Assembly (NCBI RefSeq): GCF_030373445.1
Contig: NZ_JAUCYU010000005.1
Location: 248,001-312,000, forward strand
Length of the DNA: 64,000 nt
Reading direction: 5' to 3'
Source of the DNA: Roseovarius sp.
Lineage (GTDB): Bacteria > Pseudomonadota > Alphaproteobacteria > Rhodobacterales > Rhodobacteraceae
The notes beneath the pieces are model-generated. The model had not been told where the DNA came from. It was given only the letters and a program-made list of their open reading frames with translations, and ran no database searches. Positions 1 to 9,132 of the stretch are shown here, in pieces. The translations under genes and the position numbers were made by a program. Each line of letters starts with the position of its first letter. Within the stretch, counting starts at the first letter, position 1.

Positions 1-1
1 G

Positions 2-310
2 TTTTCGAGCATCCGCTGGATCTGTGGCGGGCTGGAGAAGGAAGGCGGCGTTGGCGGCTTGAAGCCGGGGCTCGTGAACGTGGTGAAGGCCTATGTCATC
101 GGACGCGAGGCGGCGGAGTTCGCGATGCAGCTCGAGGGCGTGAGGGCGGAGGTCTGCACCACGATGGCCGCCGCGGTGGCGCAGGCGATGGACGAGGCGC
201 AGCCCGGTGATACGGTGCTGCTGGCGCCGGCGGCGGCGAGTTTCGACCAGTACGACAATTTCGAGAAGCGCGGCGAGGATTTCATCGCCGAGGTGCAGGC
301 GCGGTTGTAG
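2..310 (+). CDS. murD: UDP-N-acetylmuramoylalanine--D-glutamate ligase, C-terminal part
   Basis: This is the 3' end of murD; the gene begins before the window and the reading frame is open from base 2. The visible 102 residues carry [13 protein letters not shown] near the start and [19 protein letters not shown] near the end, both characteristic of the MurD C-terminal domain, which binds D-glutamate. MurD adds D-Glu to UDP-MurNAc-L-Ala in the cytoplasm. In related genomes murD is followed closely by ftsW. Here about 3.2 kb with three other genes separates them, so it opens the dcw part of the window. Confidence 0.93.
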   Translation, partial: FSSIRWICGGLEKEGGVGGLKPGLVNVVKAYVIGREAAEFAMQLEGVRAEVCTTMAAAVAQAMDEAQPGDTVLLAPAAASFDQYDNFEKRGEDFIAEVQARL

Positions 311-373
311 GGGATTGCGGGACGCCTGTTGGCGGCGCGCTTTCTTTACGGGAGGCACCTGGCCGCCCTGCCG

Positions 374-409
374 GATGCCTCCGGCGGGGATATTTGGGGC
401 CAGAAGAAG
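374..409 (+). repeat. Dispersed intergenic repeat, copy 1
   Basis: The segment beginning GGATGCCTCCGGCGGG, followed by an ATATTTGGGG core and ending in AGAAGAAG, is nearly identical to the reverse complement of 26472-26509. It lies between the convergent ends of murD and the PRC-barrel gene. Both copies are purely intergenic. I infer a family-specific dispersed repeat; I cannot count genomic copies from here. Confidence 0.75.
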
Positions 410-500
410 CGGTTGGGGCGCGGGGCTGGCAGCGGCACGCAAAGGAAAACCGCCGCCCCAGTGGGGGACGGCGGCATGATCGGGCGCCATGGGCGCGGGA

Positions 501-1085
501 TCAGTTCCAGAAGCCTTCGTCGACGCTTTCCATCGCCTCGAGGTCTTCCTCGTTCTGGCGGGTGACGTAGCCGTAGGTGGCGTCGTCGACCGCGACGAGG
601 TTCAGATCGTCGACGGAAATCAGCACGTGCTTGTCGGCGATGTCGAGGAAGCCGCCGACCTCGGCCACGATGCCGGTGACCTGGCCATCCCGCGAGAGGA
701 CCACGTCTTCGATCTCGCCGATGGTGTTCCAGTCGGCGCCGACCTCGTCATGCACGTCGGTGGCGTTCCAGCCTTCGTCCGAGGCTTCGTTCACCGTATA
801 GATATTGCCGCCGGTGATGTCGCGCGTGCGGATCAGGTCGCCCTGCATGCCTGTCATGTCGGCGCTGGCGGTGTTCTCGCCTTCGGTCATGCGGGCATTG
901 TCGGCCGCGTCGTCGTTGGCCATGTCGTCGGACATGTCGGCGTCGCCGGCCATCCCGGTGGTCTGCTCGGCCTGGCCGTTCTCGCTCATGCCGGATTGGC
1001 TCATCTCCTCGTCGCCGTGGTTGTCGGCGAGCGCGGTCGAGCCTGCGATGATCAGGGCGAGGGTGGATGTGGTCAGGCGGGTCAT
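501..1085 (-). CDS. Exported PRC-barrel domain protein
   Basis: The 194-residue product starts with a signal peptide (about residues 1-20, ending ALA). A Met-, Asp- and Gln-rich acidic linker (about 22-80) follows, then a PRC-barrel-like domain (about 82-190) with the segment VVLSRDGQVTGIVAEVGGFL. PRC-barrel proteins of this type are periplasmic or membrane associated in Rhodobacterales and have no enzymatic role I can assign. The start is supported by a GGAGG about 7 bases upstream. It is convergent with murD and is the first of three genes separating murD from ftsW. Confidence 0.8.
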   Translation of the reverse strand: MTRLTTSTLALIIAGSTALADNHGDEEMSQSGMSENGQAEQTTGMAGDADMSDDMANDDAADNARMTEGENTASADMTGMQGDLIRTRDITGGNIYTVNEASDEGWNATDVHDEVGADWNTIGEIEDVVLSRDGQVTGIVAEVGGFLDIADKHVLISVDDLNLVAVDDATYGYVTRQNEEDLEAMESVDEGFWN

Positions 1086-1172
1086 GATGCCTCCTTCGTT
1101 TGATTTCGCTGTGGATTCAACGAAGTGCGGGAGGCTGTGTTCCTTGTCCGGAGGTCAGAATTTCGCCGGACG

Positions 1173-2351
1173 TCAGCCGGTGCGGATGGCGTGGCCGGCG
1201 GCCCAGCCGGAGGACCACGCCCACTGGAAATTGTAGCCGCCGAGCCAGCCGGTGACGTCGACCGCCTCTCCGATGATGTAGAGACCGGGGACGTGGGAGG
1301 ACATCATGGTCTTCGAGGAAAGGCCGGCGGTGTCGATGCCGCCGAGGGTGACCTCGGCGGTGCGATAGCCTTCGGAGCCGGTGGGTTTGAGGTGCCAGTT
1401 GCGCAGGGCGCCGGTGATCTCGGTCAGCCGGGCGTCGGACTGGTCGGCGAGGTTGCCGGTGAGGCCCAGTTCGGGGGCGAGGTGCTCGACCAGCCGGGCG
1501 GGGAGGTGGCGGGCCAACTCGGTGGTGAGGTTGCGGCGGCCCTCGCGCTGGCGCTGGTCGCGGAGGGTGTCGAAGAGTGTGCCCGCGGGGTCGAGGTCGA
1601 GGACGATCTCGTCGCCCTCGCGCCAGTAGGATGAGATTTGCAGGATGGCGGGGCCGGAGAGGCCGCGATGAGTGAAGAGGATGGCCTCGTCGAATGCGGT
1701 GCCGTTGCAGGCGGCGCGGCCGGGCGCCGAGGTGCCGGAGAGGGGCGCGAAGCGCTTGTCGGAGAAGGTGAGAGGCACGAGGGCGGGGCGGGTGTCGGTC
1801 ACGTCGTGGCCGAACTTGCGGGCGATGTCGTAGGCCAGCCCGGTGGCGCCCATGGCCGGGATCGACTTGCCGCCGGTGGCAAGCACGAGGTTGCGGGCGC
1901 GAACGGAGACGCGCTGGCCTTCGCGGTCGAGGGCGATGCGGAAGCCGTTGCCGTCATGCTCGACCCCGGCGACGGAGGTCTGCAGCCAGAGATCGGCGCC
2001 GGCGGCGGTCAGCTCGTCGCGCAGCATGGCGATGATCTGGGGGGATTTGCCGTCGCAGAAGAGCTGGCCCAGGGTCTTTTCATGCCAGGTGATGCCGTGG
2101 CGGGCGACGAGATCGAGGAAATCCCACTGGGTGTAGCGGGTGAGGGCGGACTTGCAGAAATGCGGGTTGGCGGAGAGGAAATTCTCGGGGCCGGCGTGGA
2201 GGTTGGTGAAATTGCAGCGGCCGCCGCCGGAGATGCGGATCTTCTCGCCGGGGTTTTTCGCGTGGTCGATCAGCAGGGTGCCGGGGCCCGCGTGGGCCGC
2301 GCACATCATGCCGGCCGCGCCGGCGCCGAGGATCAGGGTTACGACGTCCAT
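1173..2351 (-). CDS. NAD(P)/FAD-dependent oxidoreductase of the BaiN/HI0933 family
   Basis: The 392-residue flavoprotein has an N-terminal Rossmann FAD motif (LILGAGAAGMMCAAHAGPG) and the family signature EKIRISGGGRCNFTN at about residues 38-53. A second FAD contact (GLYIIGEAVDVTGWLGGYN) lies near the C-terminus, followed by NFQWAWSSGWAAG. These motifs define the HI0933/YhiN/BaiN family of cytoplasmic flavoproteins, for which no general substrate is established. I chose ATG at 2351, preceded by AGGTGG, over an in-frame GTG nine bases upstream. Confidence 0.88.
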   Translation of the reverse strand: MDVVTLILGAGAAGMMCAAHAGPGTLLIDHAKNPGEKIRISGGGRCNFTNLHAGPENFLSANPHFCKSALTRYTQWDFLDLVARHGITWHEKTLGQLFCDGKSPQIIAMLRDELTAAGADLWLQTSVAGVEHDGNGFRIALDREGQRVSVRARNLVLATGGKSIPAMGATGLAYDIARKFGHDVTDTRPALVPLTFSDKRFAPLSGTSAPGRAACNGTAFDEAILFTHRGLSGPAILQISSYWREGDEIVLDLDPAGTLFDTLRDQRQREGRRNLTTELARHLPARLVEHLAPELGLTGNLADQSDARLTEITGALRNWHLKPTGSEGYRTAEVTLGGIDTAGLSSKTMMSSHVPGLYIIGEAVDVTGWLGGYNFQWAWSSGWAAGHAIRTG

Positions 2352-2506
2352 TCCAGCCACCTGCCTGAGCCGGTCGAAGCCGTCAAGTATTTGATTTGTG
2401 TCGGATATCGTACAGTGATTTCCGCCGCGTCAGTCGGCTGATCTTGGAACACTGAGCGTCCGGGCTCCGTTGCTTAGAGGCAAACTCAAGACAATGGAGG
2501 AGTCGC

Positions 2507-3451
2507 ATGAATATCCAGACACGACCCGACGCGCTGACTGCTCAGGACGAGTACCCGACGCGGGTGCCCGGCAAGGAAACCCTGATGCCGCGCAAGGACC
2601 CGGTCCTATGGTCCGAGTGGTCGGAGAACGCCCCGATCGCGAAGGACGAGGCGGAGCACTATGCCGAAAACGGCTTCCTGGTGCGCCGCGACATGTTTGA
2701 CGAGGACGAGCTGAAGATGCTGACCGACACGGCGGACGAGCTGCGGGACGGGGGCGCGGGCATTCCCGATGTCGACCTGATCCGCGAGCCCGACAGCGAC
2801 GCGGTGCGCACGGTCTTCCGTCTCGATCGTCATTCCAAGGCATTCCGCCGACTGGCCTGCGACACGCGGCTGGCTGGAGTGGCCGAGTTCCTTCTGGGCG
2901 ATCAGGTTTACCTTCACCAGTCGCGCCTGAACTACAAGCCGGGCTTTGCCGGCAAGGAGTTCTACTGGCACTCGGATTTCGAGACCTGGCACGCCGAGGA
3001 CGGGATGCCCCGGATGCGGGCGGTGTCGGCCTCGGTTCTGCTGACGCCGAACGGGCCGCATAACGGGCCGCTTCTGCTGGTTCCCGGCTCGCAGGGCGTG
3101 TTCATCAGTTGCGCCGGCGAGACGCCGGAGGACAACTACGAGAGCTCGCTCAAGGAGCAGAAGGTCGGCGTGCCGCAACCGACGACGATCGAGCGGCTGG
3201 CCCGCCAGGCCGGGGGCATCACCTCGGCGGAAGGGGCGACCGGCACGGTGATCTTCTTCGAGTGCAACACGCTGCACGGCTCGAACGGGAACATCACGCC
3301 CGATCCGCGCGCCAACGCGTTCTTCGTCTACAACGCGCTGTCCAACGCGCTGACGGAGCCCTATGCCGCCCCCTCGTCGCGGCCGGATTTCCTGGCAAAC
3401 CGCGAGGCGCCGGAGGCGATCAGCCCGGTTCACGGCCGTCTGAACGGGTAA
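2507..3451 (+). CDS. ectD: Ectoine hydroxylase (Fe(II)/2-oxoglutarate dioxygenase)
   Basis: The 314-residue protein matches EctD/ThpD, which converts the compatible solute ectoine to 5-hydroxyectoine using 2-oxoglutarate and O2. The EctD hallmark FYWHSDFETWHAEDGMPRMR provides iron ligands H155 and D157. The later segment FFECNTLHGSNGNITP supplies H257. LNYKPGFAGKEFYWHSD and NAFFVYN are also typical. ATG has a GGAGGA seven bases upstream. No ectA, ectB, ectC or ask_ect gene is in the window, so ectoine would have to come from a distant locus or be imported. It sits alone between the BaiN-like gene and ftsW. Confidence 0.93.
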   Translation: MNIQTRPDALTAQDEYPTRVPGKETLMPRKDPVLWSEWSENAPIAKDEAEHYAENGFLVRRDMFDEDELKMLTDTADELRDGGAGIPDVDLIREPDSDAVRTVFRLDRHSKAFRRLACDTRLAGVAEFLLGDQVYLHQSRLNYKPGFAGKEFYWHSDFETWHAEDGMPRMRAVSASVLLTPNGPHNGPLLLVPGSQGVFISCAGETPEDNYESSLKEQKVGVPQPTTIERLARQAGGITSAEGATGTVIFFECNTLHGSNGNITPDPRANAFFVYNALSNALTEPYAAPSSRPDFLANREAPEAISPVHGRLNG

Positions 3452-3457
3452 ACGCAA

Positions 3458-3488
3458 CCCGGTGGGGGCGAGAATGCTTCCCACCGGG
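3458..3488 (+). terminator. Hairpin after ectD
   Basis: CCCGGTGGG (3458-3466) and CCCACCGGG (3480-3488) form a perfect 9-bp stem with a 13-base loop, 6 bases after the ectD stop. No T-run follows, so it could be a weak or factor-dependent terminator or a processing or leader structure for ftsW. Confidence 0.5.
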
Positions 3489-3560
3489 GCGAACTGCTGC
3501 TAGACTGTGCCGAGAGCCCCCGTTGAAAGAGGGGCCGGTTAAAGGCAGAGCGGCAGTGTC

Positions 3561-4727
3561 ATGACGGAAATGGTCTATGGGGCCGTCCCGGCGCGGGATG
3601 GCGACCCGGTACTCCCCAGGTGGTGGCGGACGATCGACAAGTGGTCGATGTCCTGCATCCTTATCCTGTTCAGCATCGGTATCCTTCTGGGGCTTGCGGC
3701 GTCGCCGCCGCTGGCCGAGAAGAACGGCTTTCAACCCTTCCACTATGTCGAACGGCAGGCGATCTTCGGGTTCGCCGCGCTGGTGGCGATGTTCGTCACC
3801 TCGATGATGACGCCGCAGCTTGTCCGGCGGCTGGCGGTGGTCGGCTTCATGCTGGCCTTCGTGGCGCTGGTGATGCTGCCGTTCTTCGGCACGGATTTCG
3901 GCAAGGGCGCCGTGCGCTGGTACTCGATCGGCTTCGGCAGCCTTCAGCCATCGGAGTTTCTCAAGCCCGGTTTCGTGGTGGTGGCCGCGTGGCTGATGGC
4001 CGCGAGCCAGGAGATCAATGGCCCGCCGGGCAAGAGCTGGTCTTTCCTGCTGGCGCTGGTGATCGTCGCCTTTCTCGCCATGCAGCCCGATTTCGGGCAG
4101 GCCTGCCTTGTGCTGTTCGGCTGGGGGGTGATGTATTTCGTGGCCGGGGCGCCGATCGTTCTGCTTGTCGGCATGGCCGCCTGTGTCGTGGCGGTGGGCA
4201 GCTTCGCCTATTCCAACTCGGAGCACTTCGCGCGCCGGATCGACGGGTTCCTGAGCCCCGATGTCGACCCCAACACGCAGTTGGGCTTTGCGACGAACGC
4301 CATCCGCGAGGGCGGGTTCTTCGGCGTGGGCGTGGGTGAGGGCGAGGTGAAATGGAGCCTGCCGGACGCGCATACCGACTTCATCATCGCGGTTGCGGCC
4401 GAGGAATACGGGCTGATCCTGGTTCTCTGCATCATCGCGCTTTACATGCTGATCGTCGTGCGCTCGCTGTCGCGGCTGATGCGGGAGCGCGATCCGTTCA
4501 TCCGGCTGGCCGGGACCGGGCTGGTGGCGATGTTCGGCGTGCAGGCGATGATCAATATCGGCGTGGCGGTTCGGCTGCTGCCGGCGAAGGGGATGACACT
4601 GCCGTTCGTAAGCTACGGTGGGTCGTCGCTGATTGCCGGCGGGATCGCGGTGGGGATGCTGTTCGCGTTCACCCGCAGCCGGCCGCAGGGCGAAATCCGC
4701 GATATCCTGCGGGGCCGCGGGCGGTAG
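3561..4727 (+). CDS. ftsW: Septal peptidoglycan glycosyltransferase FtsW
   Basis: The 388-residue SEDS-family membrane protein has about ten hydrophobic segments. It carries conserved FtsW/RodA motifs: GKGAVRWYSIGFGSLQPSE near residue 115, the acidic loop DPNTQLGFATNAIREGGFFG, DAHTDFIIAVAAEEYG, and the C-terminal LPFVSYGGSSL. FtsW polymerises lipid II at the septum together with FtsI. It precedes murG by 57 bp in the same direction, the standard dcw order. Start is ATG; the region directly upstream holds the ectD hairpin. Confidence 0.96.
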   Translation: MTEMVYGAVPARDGDPVLPRWWRTIDKWSMSCILILFSIGILLGLAASPPLAEKNGFQPFHYVERQAIFGFAALVAMFVTSMMTPQLVRRLAVVGFMLAFVALVMLPFFGTDFGKGAVRWYSIGFGSLQPSEFLKPGFVVVAAWLMAASQEINGPPGKSWSFLLALVIVAFLAMQPDFGQACLVLFGWGVMYFVAGAPIVLLVGMAACVVAVGSFAYSNSEHFARRIDGFLSPDVDPNTQLGFATNAIREGGFFGVGVGEGEVKWSLPDAHTDFIIAVAAEEYGLILVLCIIALYMLIVVRSLSRLMRERDPFIRLAGTGLVAMFGVQAMINIGVAVRLLPAKGMTLPFVSYGGSSLIAGGIAVGMLFAFTRSRPQGEIRDILRGRGR

Positions 4728-4784
4728 AAAGCCGGATGGAAACGTGCGACAAGCACGTGTTCCAGGATAGAAGGGTCTCTGGCA

Positions 4785-5891
4785 GTGAGTGAACGCAAGC
4801 CTTTACTGGTTATCGCCGCGGGCGGCACCGGCGGGCACATGTTCCCCGCGCAGGCACTGGCGGAGGTGATGCTGCGCCGGGGCTGGCGGGTGAAGCTGTC
4901 GACGGATGCGCGCGGGGCGCGCTATGTCGGCGGATTTCCGCATTCGACCGAGATCGAGCAGGTGTCGAGTTCCACCTTTGCCCGGGGCGGCATCCTGAAC
5001 AAGCTGCTGGTGCCGTTTCACGTGCTCGGCGGGGTGATCGGCGCGAGCCTGCGGATGATGCGCGACAAGCCGAGTATCGTGGTGGGGTTCGGCGGCTATC
5101 CGACGATCCCGGCGCTGTCGGCGGCGTGGCTGTTGCGGCTGCCGCGGATGATCCATGAGCAGAACGGCGTGCTGGGCCGGGTGAACCGGGTCTTTTCCAA
5201 GAAGGTCGATGCCGTGGCCTGCGGGATGTGGCCGACCGACCTCCCCGAAGGGGTCGAGGGCGTGCATGTGGGTAACCCCGTGCGGGCCGCCGTGCTGGAA
5301 CGCGAGGGCGCGGGGTATATTCCGCCGGGCGATTACCCGATGTCGGTGCTGGTCATCGGCGGGAGCCAGGGCGCGCGGGCGCTGTCGGACGTGGTGCCGC
5401 CCGCGATTGCCAGCCTGCCGATGGAGCTTTTGCGGAACGTGCGGGTCAGCCACCAGGCCCGCGAGGAGGATGGCGAAAGGGTGGCGAGTTTCTATGCCGA
5501 GAACGGGATCGACGCGGATGTCGAGCCGTTCTTCCGCGACGTGCCGCGCCGGATGAGCGAGGCGCAGCTTGTGATCAGCCGCGCCGGCGCCTCTTCGGTG
5601 GCGGATATCAGCATCATCGGGCGGCCGTCGATCCTGATCCCGTACCCGTATGCCGCCGCCGATCACCAGAACGCCAATGCACGCGGGCTGGCGCAGGCCG
5701 GGGCGGCGGTGGTGATCCCGGAATCGAAACTGGGGGTCGAGGTGCTGGCCGAGCAGATCGAGAGCATCCTGACCAACCCCGAAGGCGCATTGCAGATGGC
5801 GCAGGCCGCGCTGAGCGTGGGCAAGCCGGATGCGCCGGGCGACCTGGCCGACATGGTCGCGGCACTGGCCGAGAAAGGACGAAAGACATGA
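4785..5891 (+). CDS. murG: Lipid II synthase (UDP-GlcNAc transferase MurG)
   Basis: The 368-residue GT-B glycosyltransferase adds GlcNAc from UDP-GlcNAc to lipid I at the inner face of the cytoplasmic membrane. The N-terminal lipid I-binding glycine loop [10 protein letters not shown] is at residues 13-22. [17 protein letters not shown] and [14 protein letters not shown] follow, and the UDP-binding domain contains [13 protein letters not shown] and [19 protein letters not shown]. It begins with GTG. Its stop overlaps the murC start by 4 bases, implying translational coupling. Confidence 0.97.
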   Translation: MSERKPLLVIAAGGTGGHMFPAQALAEVMLRRGWRVKLSTDARGARYVGGFPHSTEIEQVSSSTFARGGILNKLLVPFHVLGGVIGASLRMMRDKPSIVVGFGGYPTIPALSAAWLLRLPRMIHEQNGVLGRVNRVFSKKVDAVACGMWPTDLPEGVEGVHVGNPVRAAVLEREGAGYIPPGDYPMSVLVIGGSQGARALSDVVPPAIASLPMELLRNVRVSHQAREEDGERVASFYAENGIDADVEPFFRDVPRRMSEAQLVISRAGASSVADISIIGRPSILIPYPYAAADHQNANARGLAQAGAAVVIPESKLGVEVLAEQIESILTNPEGALQMAQAALSVGKPDAPGDLADMVAALAEKGRKT

Positions 5892-7294
5892 ATGCAGCCA
5901 CCAAGCTTCCCGGAGATGTCGGGCCGATCCATTTCGTGGGCATCGGCGGGATCGGGATGTCGGGCATTGCCGAGGTGCTTCTGAACCATGGATACGTGGT
6001 GCAGGGCTCGGACCTGAAGAGCTCGAAGATCACCGAGCGGCTGACCGAGCTGGGCGCGATGGTGTTCGAGGGGCAGCGGGCCGAGAACCTCGAGGATGCC
6101 GAGGTGGTGGTGATCTCCTCGGCGATCAAGCCGGACAACCCGGAACTGAAGGAGGCGCGGTTGCGCGGGCTGCCGGTGGTGCGCCGGGCCGAGATGCTGG
6201 CCGAGCTGATGCGGCTGAAATCGAACGTGGCGGTGGGGGGCACCCACGGCAAGACGACGACCACGACGATGGTCGCCGCGCTGCTGGATCACGGTAATTT
6301 CGATCCCACGGTGATCAATGGCGGGATCATCCACGCCTATGGCAGCAACGCCCGGGTGGGGGACGGCGAGTGGATGGTGGTCGAGGCCGACGAGAGCGAC
6401 GGCACGTTCAACCGCCTGCCCGCCACGATTGCCATCGTCACCAATATCGATCCCGAGCACATGGATCACTGGGGTGATTTCGAGAAGCTGCGGCAGGGGT
6501 TCTACGATTTCGTCAGCAATATTCCCTTCTACGGGCTGGCCGTGTGCTGCACCGATCATCCGGAGGTGCAGGCGCTGGTGGGCCGGATCACCGATAGGCG
6601 GGTCGTGACCTTCGGGTTCAACGCGCAGGCCGACGTGCGGGCGGTGAACCTGAAATACGAGGCCGGCGTGGCGCATTTCGACATCGCGCTGCAGGCCGAG
6701 GGCGAGATGATCGAGGGCTGCACCCTGCCGATGCCGGGAGATCACAACGTGTCGAACGCGCTGTCGGCCGTGGCCGTGGCGCGGCACCTGGGCATGAAGC
6801 GGAGCGAGATCCGCGAGGCGCTGGCGAATTTCGGCGGGGTGAACCGGCGGTTCACGCGGGTGGGTGAGGTGGACGGTGTCGCCATCATCGACGATTACGG
6901 CCATCACCCGGTCGAGATTGCCGCGGTGCTGAAGGCCGCGCGGCAGGCCTGTTCGGGCCGCGTGATCGCGGTGCACCAGCCGCACAGGTATTCGCGGTTG
7001 TCGAGCCTGTTCGACGATTTCTGCGCCTGTTTCAACGATGCCGACGTGGTGGCCATCGCCGACGTCTATGCCGCGGGCGAGGACCCGATCGCCGGGGCCA
7101 GCCGCGACGATCTTGTCGCCGGGCTGATCCGGCACGGGCACCGGCACGCGCGCGCGATCCGGGATGAGGACGATCTCGAGCGGCTGGTGCGCGAGCAGGC
7201 GGGACCGGGGGACATGGTGGTCTGCCTCGGCGCCGGGACGATCAGCGGCTGGGCCAACAGCCTGCCCGGGCGGTTGCAGCGGAAGGCGGGCTAA
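5888..7294 (+). CDS. murC: UDP-N-acetylmuramate--L-alanine ligase
   Basis: MurC (468 residues) adds L-Ala to UDP-MurNAc, the first step of stem-peptide assembly. The N-terminal Rossmann-like motif [17 protein letters not shown], the ATP-binding [17 protein letters not shown] at about residues 116-132, EADESDGTF, and the C-terminal domain segments INRRF-like VNRRFTRVG and [12 protein letters not shown] all match the family. It is translationally coupled to murG. In other dcw clusters murB follows directly, but here about 2.7 kb intervenes, beginning with a cluster of palindromes. Confidence 0.97.
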   Translation: MNAATKLPGDVGPIHFVGIGGIGMSGIAEVLLNHGYVVQGSDLKSSKITERLTELGAMVFEGQRAENLEDAEVVVISSAIKPDNPELKEARLRGLPVVRRAEMLAELMRLKSNVAVGGTHGKTTTTTMVAALLDHGNFDPTVINGGIIHAYGSNARVGDGEWMVVEADESDGTFNRLPATIAIVTNIDPEHMDHWGDFEKLRQGFYDFVSNIPFYGLAVCCTDHPEVQALVGRITDRRVVTFGFNAQADVRAVNLKYEAGVAHFDIALQAEGEMIEGCTLPMPGDHNVSNALSAVAVARHLGMKRSEIREALANFGGVNRRFTRVGEVDGVAIIDDYGHHPVEIAAVLKAARQACSGRVIAVHQPHRYSRLSSLFDDFCACFNDADVVAIADVYAAGEDPIAGASRDDLVAGLIRHGHRHARAIRDEDDLERLVREQAGPGDMVVCLGAGTISGWANSLPGRLQRKAG

Positions 7295-7308
7295 TGGAGC
7301 GGGCGGCG

Positions 7309-7429
7309 TCGGAATTTTCGAAAATTCCGATCCGGAAAACCGGGGTTTTCCGGTGCGCCCCGCACCGGCCGCGCGGAACGGGTTCCGGAATTTTTGAGAA
7401 TTCCGGGCCGTTTTCTTCGAAGAAAACGG
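7309..7429. repeat. Cluster of five palindromes
   Basis: Between murC and the permease lie five adjacent inverted repeats. They are a perfect 22-bp palindrome at 7309-7330 (centre TTTTCGAAAA), a 9-bp stem at 7332-7353 with a 4-base loop, an 8-bp stem at 7350-7368, a near-perfect 22-bp copy related to the first at 7385-7406, and a perfect 22-bp palindrome at 7408-7429 (centre TTCTTCGAAGAA). Two of the hairpins share bases 7350-7353, so alternative folds are possible. Plausible roles are transcript termination or 3'-end protection of the murC message, or a nucleoid or endonuclease target. Confidence 0.85.
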
Positions 7430-7448
7430 GGCCGACGCGGGGGCGCGG

Positions 7449-8636
7449 ATGGTCGATGAGCTGAAGCGGCGGATCGGGCTGGGCCTTCTTACCGCTTACG
7501 GCGTGGGCGTCATGGTGGGCGCCGGTATCTACGTCCTGGTGGGCGCGGTGGCGGCAGAGGCCGGGCTTTGGGCGCCGCTATCCTTTGTCATTGCCGGGCT
7601 GATCGCGGCGCCGACGGCGCTGTCCTATGCCGAGTTCTCGACCCGCCTGCCGGAAGCGGCGGGCGAAGCGATATACGTGGCGAGAGGCTTTCGGGCGAAC
7701 TGGCTGGGCACCATCGTGGGCTTCGGGATCGTGGCGGCCGGGGCGGTTTCGGCGGCGGCGGTGCTGAGGGGCGGGGCCGGCTACCTCATCGCGGTGACCG
7801 GTCTGCCATTCGACTGGACCGTGGCGGGCCTTGGCTTGTTCCTCGTGGCGGTGGCGATCGTGGGGGTTCTGGAAAGCCTTGCGCTGGCGGCGTTGTTCAC
7901 GGTGGTCGAGGTCATCGGGCTGGGGCTTGTCATCTATGCGGGGACGACCGCCGCGCCGGTTGCGGAATTCGGCATGCCGCCCGAGATCGTCTGGTCCGGC
8001 GTGACGGCAGGAGCGGTGTTGGCGTTTTTCGCCTTCATCGGCTTCGAGGACATCGTCAACATGGCCGAGGAGGTCGCCCGGCCCGAGCACGTTCTGCCGC
8101 GGGCGATCCTGTTGTCGCTGCTCATCACCAGCCTGCTTTACGCGTTGGTTTCCTTCGCTGCCGTGCGGTCGGTGCCGCTCGGGCAGCTGGGCCAGAGCGA
8201 GCAGCCGCTGGCGCTGGTCTGGCAGGCGGCAAGAGGGGGTGACGCGGCCTTCCTGTCGCTGATCGCGGTGGTGGCGGCGCTGAACGGCGTGCTGGCGCAG
8301 ATCGTGATGGCGAGCCGGGTGCTGTTCGGCCTCGGGAAGCGGACGGCAAGCCTGTCGATCTTTCACCATGCGCATCCGCGGTTCGGAACGCCGGTTCTGG
8401 CGACGGTGCTGGTGGGCGCGCTGGTCATTCCCGGCGCGCTGCTGCTGCCGGTCTCTGACCTGGCCGAGGTGACCTCGGCCATCCTTCTGGGGGTCTTCGT
8501 CCTGGTCAACGCGGCGCTCATTGCCATGAAACGACGGAGCCCCGAAGCACCGTTCCGGGTGCCGGCGGCGGTTCCGGCCTTCGGGCTGGCGGCCTCGATT
8601 GCCGCGCTGGCCGTAACCTTCGGAGCGGGCACATGA
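7449..8636 (+). CDS. APC-superfamily amino acid permease
   Basis: The 395-residue polytopic protein begins with the APC signature GLLTAYGVGVMVGAGIYVLVG in its first membrane helix, followed by APTALSYAEFSTRLPEAAGEA. A central FFAFIGFEDIVNMAEEVARPE segment corresponds to the TM6 region of APC transporters, and about eleven hydrophobic segments are visible. It should import amino acids or polyamines; the substrate cannot be told. Its last 4 bases overlap the next gene, so it heads an operon of small membrane proteins inserted in the dcw cluster. Confidence 0.88.
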   Translation: MVDELKRRIGLGLLTAYGVGVMVGAGIYVLVGAVAAEAGLWAPLSFVIAGLIAAPTALSYAEFSTRLPEAAGEAIYVARGFRANWLGTIVGFGIVAAGAVSAAAVLRGGAGYLIAVTGLPFDWTVAGLGLFLVAVAIVGVLESLALAALFTVVEVIGLGLVIYAGTTAAPVAEFGMPPEIVWSGVTAGAVLAFFAFIGFEDIVNMAEEVARPEHVLPRAILLSLLITSLLYALVSFAAVRSVPLGQLGQSEQPLALVWQAARGGDAAFLSLIAVVAALNGVLAQIVMASRVLFGLGKRTASLSIFHHAHPRFGTPVLATVLVGALVIPGALLLPVSDLAEVTSAILLGVFVLVNAALIAMKRRSPEAPFRVPAAVPAFGLAASIAALAVTFGAGT

Positions 8637-8890
8637 CGACACCCACATTCCTGCTGGCCTGTCTTTGGGTGGTCGCGGCGGCGCTGGTGGCGATGCTGCC
8701 GATGCGCTGGCAATTCGTGCCGGGGCTCGCGCTTCTGCTGGGGGCGCCGGTGCTGATCTGGCGGCTGGCGGTCGAGTATGGCTGGCCGGCCGCGCTTTTG
8801 GCCGTGCTGGCGGTGGTGTCGATGTTCCGCCGGCCCTTGCAGTATTACGCGCGGCGGGCCCTTGGCCGAGGGACGGAGGCATCGGAATGA
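8633..8890 (+). CDS. DUF2484 family small membrane protein (first copy)
   Basis: This 85-residue protein has two or three hydrophobic segments and the family-like pattern LLACLWVVAAALVAMLPMR near the N-terminus and SMFRRPLQYYARR near the C-terminus. DUF2484 is, to my knowledge, restricted to Rhodobacterales and placed in the dcw region; function unknown. ATG overlaps the permease stop by 4 bp. The following gene is a clear paralogue. Confidence 0.8.
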   Translation: MTTPTFLLACLWVVAAALVAMLPMRWQFVPGLALLLGAPVLIWRLAVEYGWPAALLAVLAVVSMFRRPLQYYARRALGRGTEASE

Positions 8891-9132
8891 ACCTTTCGCT
8901 TCTGCTGGCCTGCGCCTGGGCCGTGGCCGCCAACCTCGCGGCGCTGATACCGAGCCGGGACAACCACTGGCGCCGGGCCTATGTGCTGATCGCCGTGGGC
9001 ATCCCGATCCTGGGCTACGTGACCTACCAGAACGGGCCGTGGTGGGGCGTGGCCGTGCTGGTGGCGGGGATGAGCATCCTGCGCTGGCCGGTGATCTACC
9101 TGGGCCGCTGGCTGCGGGGGTTCGTGCGGTGA
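8887..9132 (+). CDS. DUF2484 family small membrane protein (second copy)
   Basis: This 81-residue protein starts at the ATG that overlaps the stop of the first copy (ATGA). LLLACAWAVAANLAALIPSRD and SILRWPVIYLGRWLR align with LLACLWVVAAALVAMLPMR and SMFRRPLQYYARR of the preceding gene, so the pair looks like a tandem duplication that has diverged. Both are predicted inner-membrane proteins. The reading frame stays open further upstream, but coupling favours this start. Confidence 0.78.
   Translation: MNLSLLLACAWAVAANLAALIPSRDNHWRRAYVLIAVGIPILGYVTYQNGPWWGVAVLVAGMSILRWPVIYLGRWLRGFVR

Noticed and set aside
5663..7147. Minus-strand frame of 494 codons across murC
   Set aside because: Antisense of murG and murC, His/Arg-rich, with no domain.
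7578..8963. Minus-strand frame of 461 codons opposite the permease
   Set aside because: Arg/Gln-rich antisense translation of a membrane protein gene; no recognisable motif.
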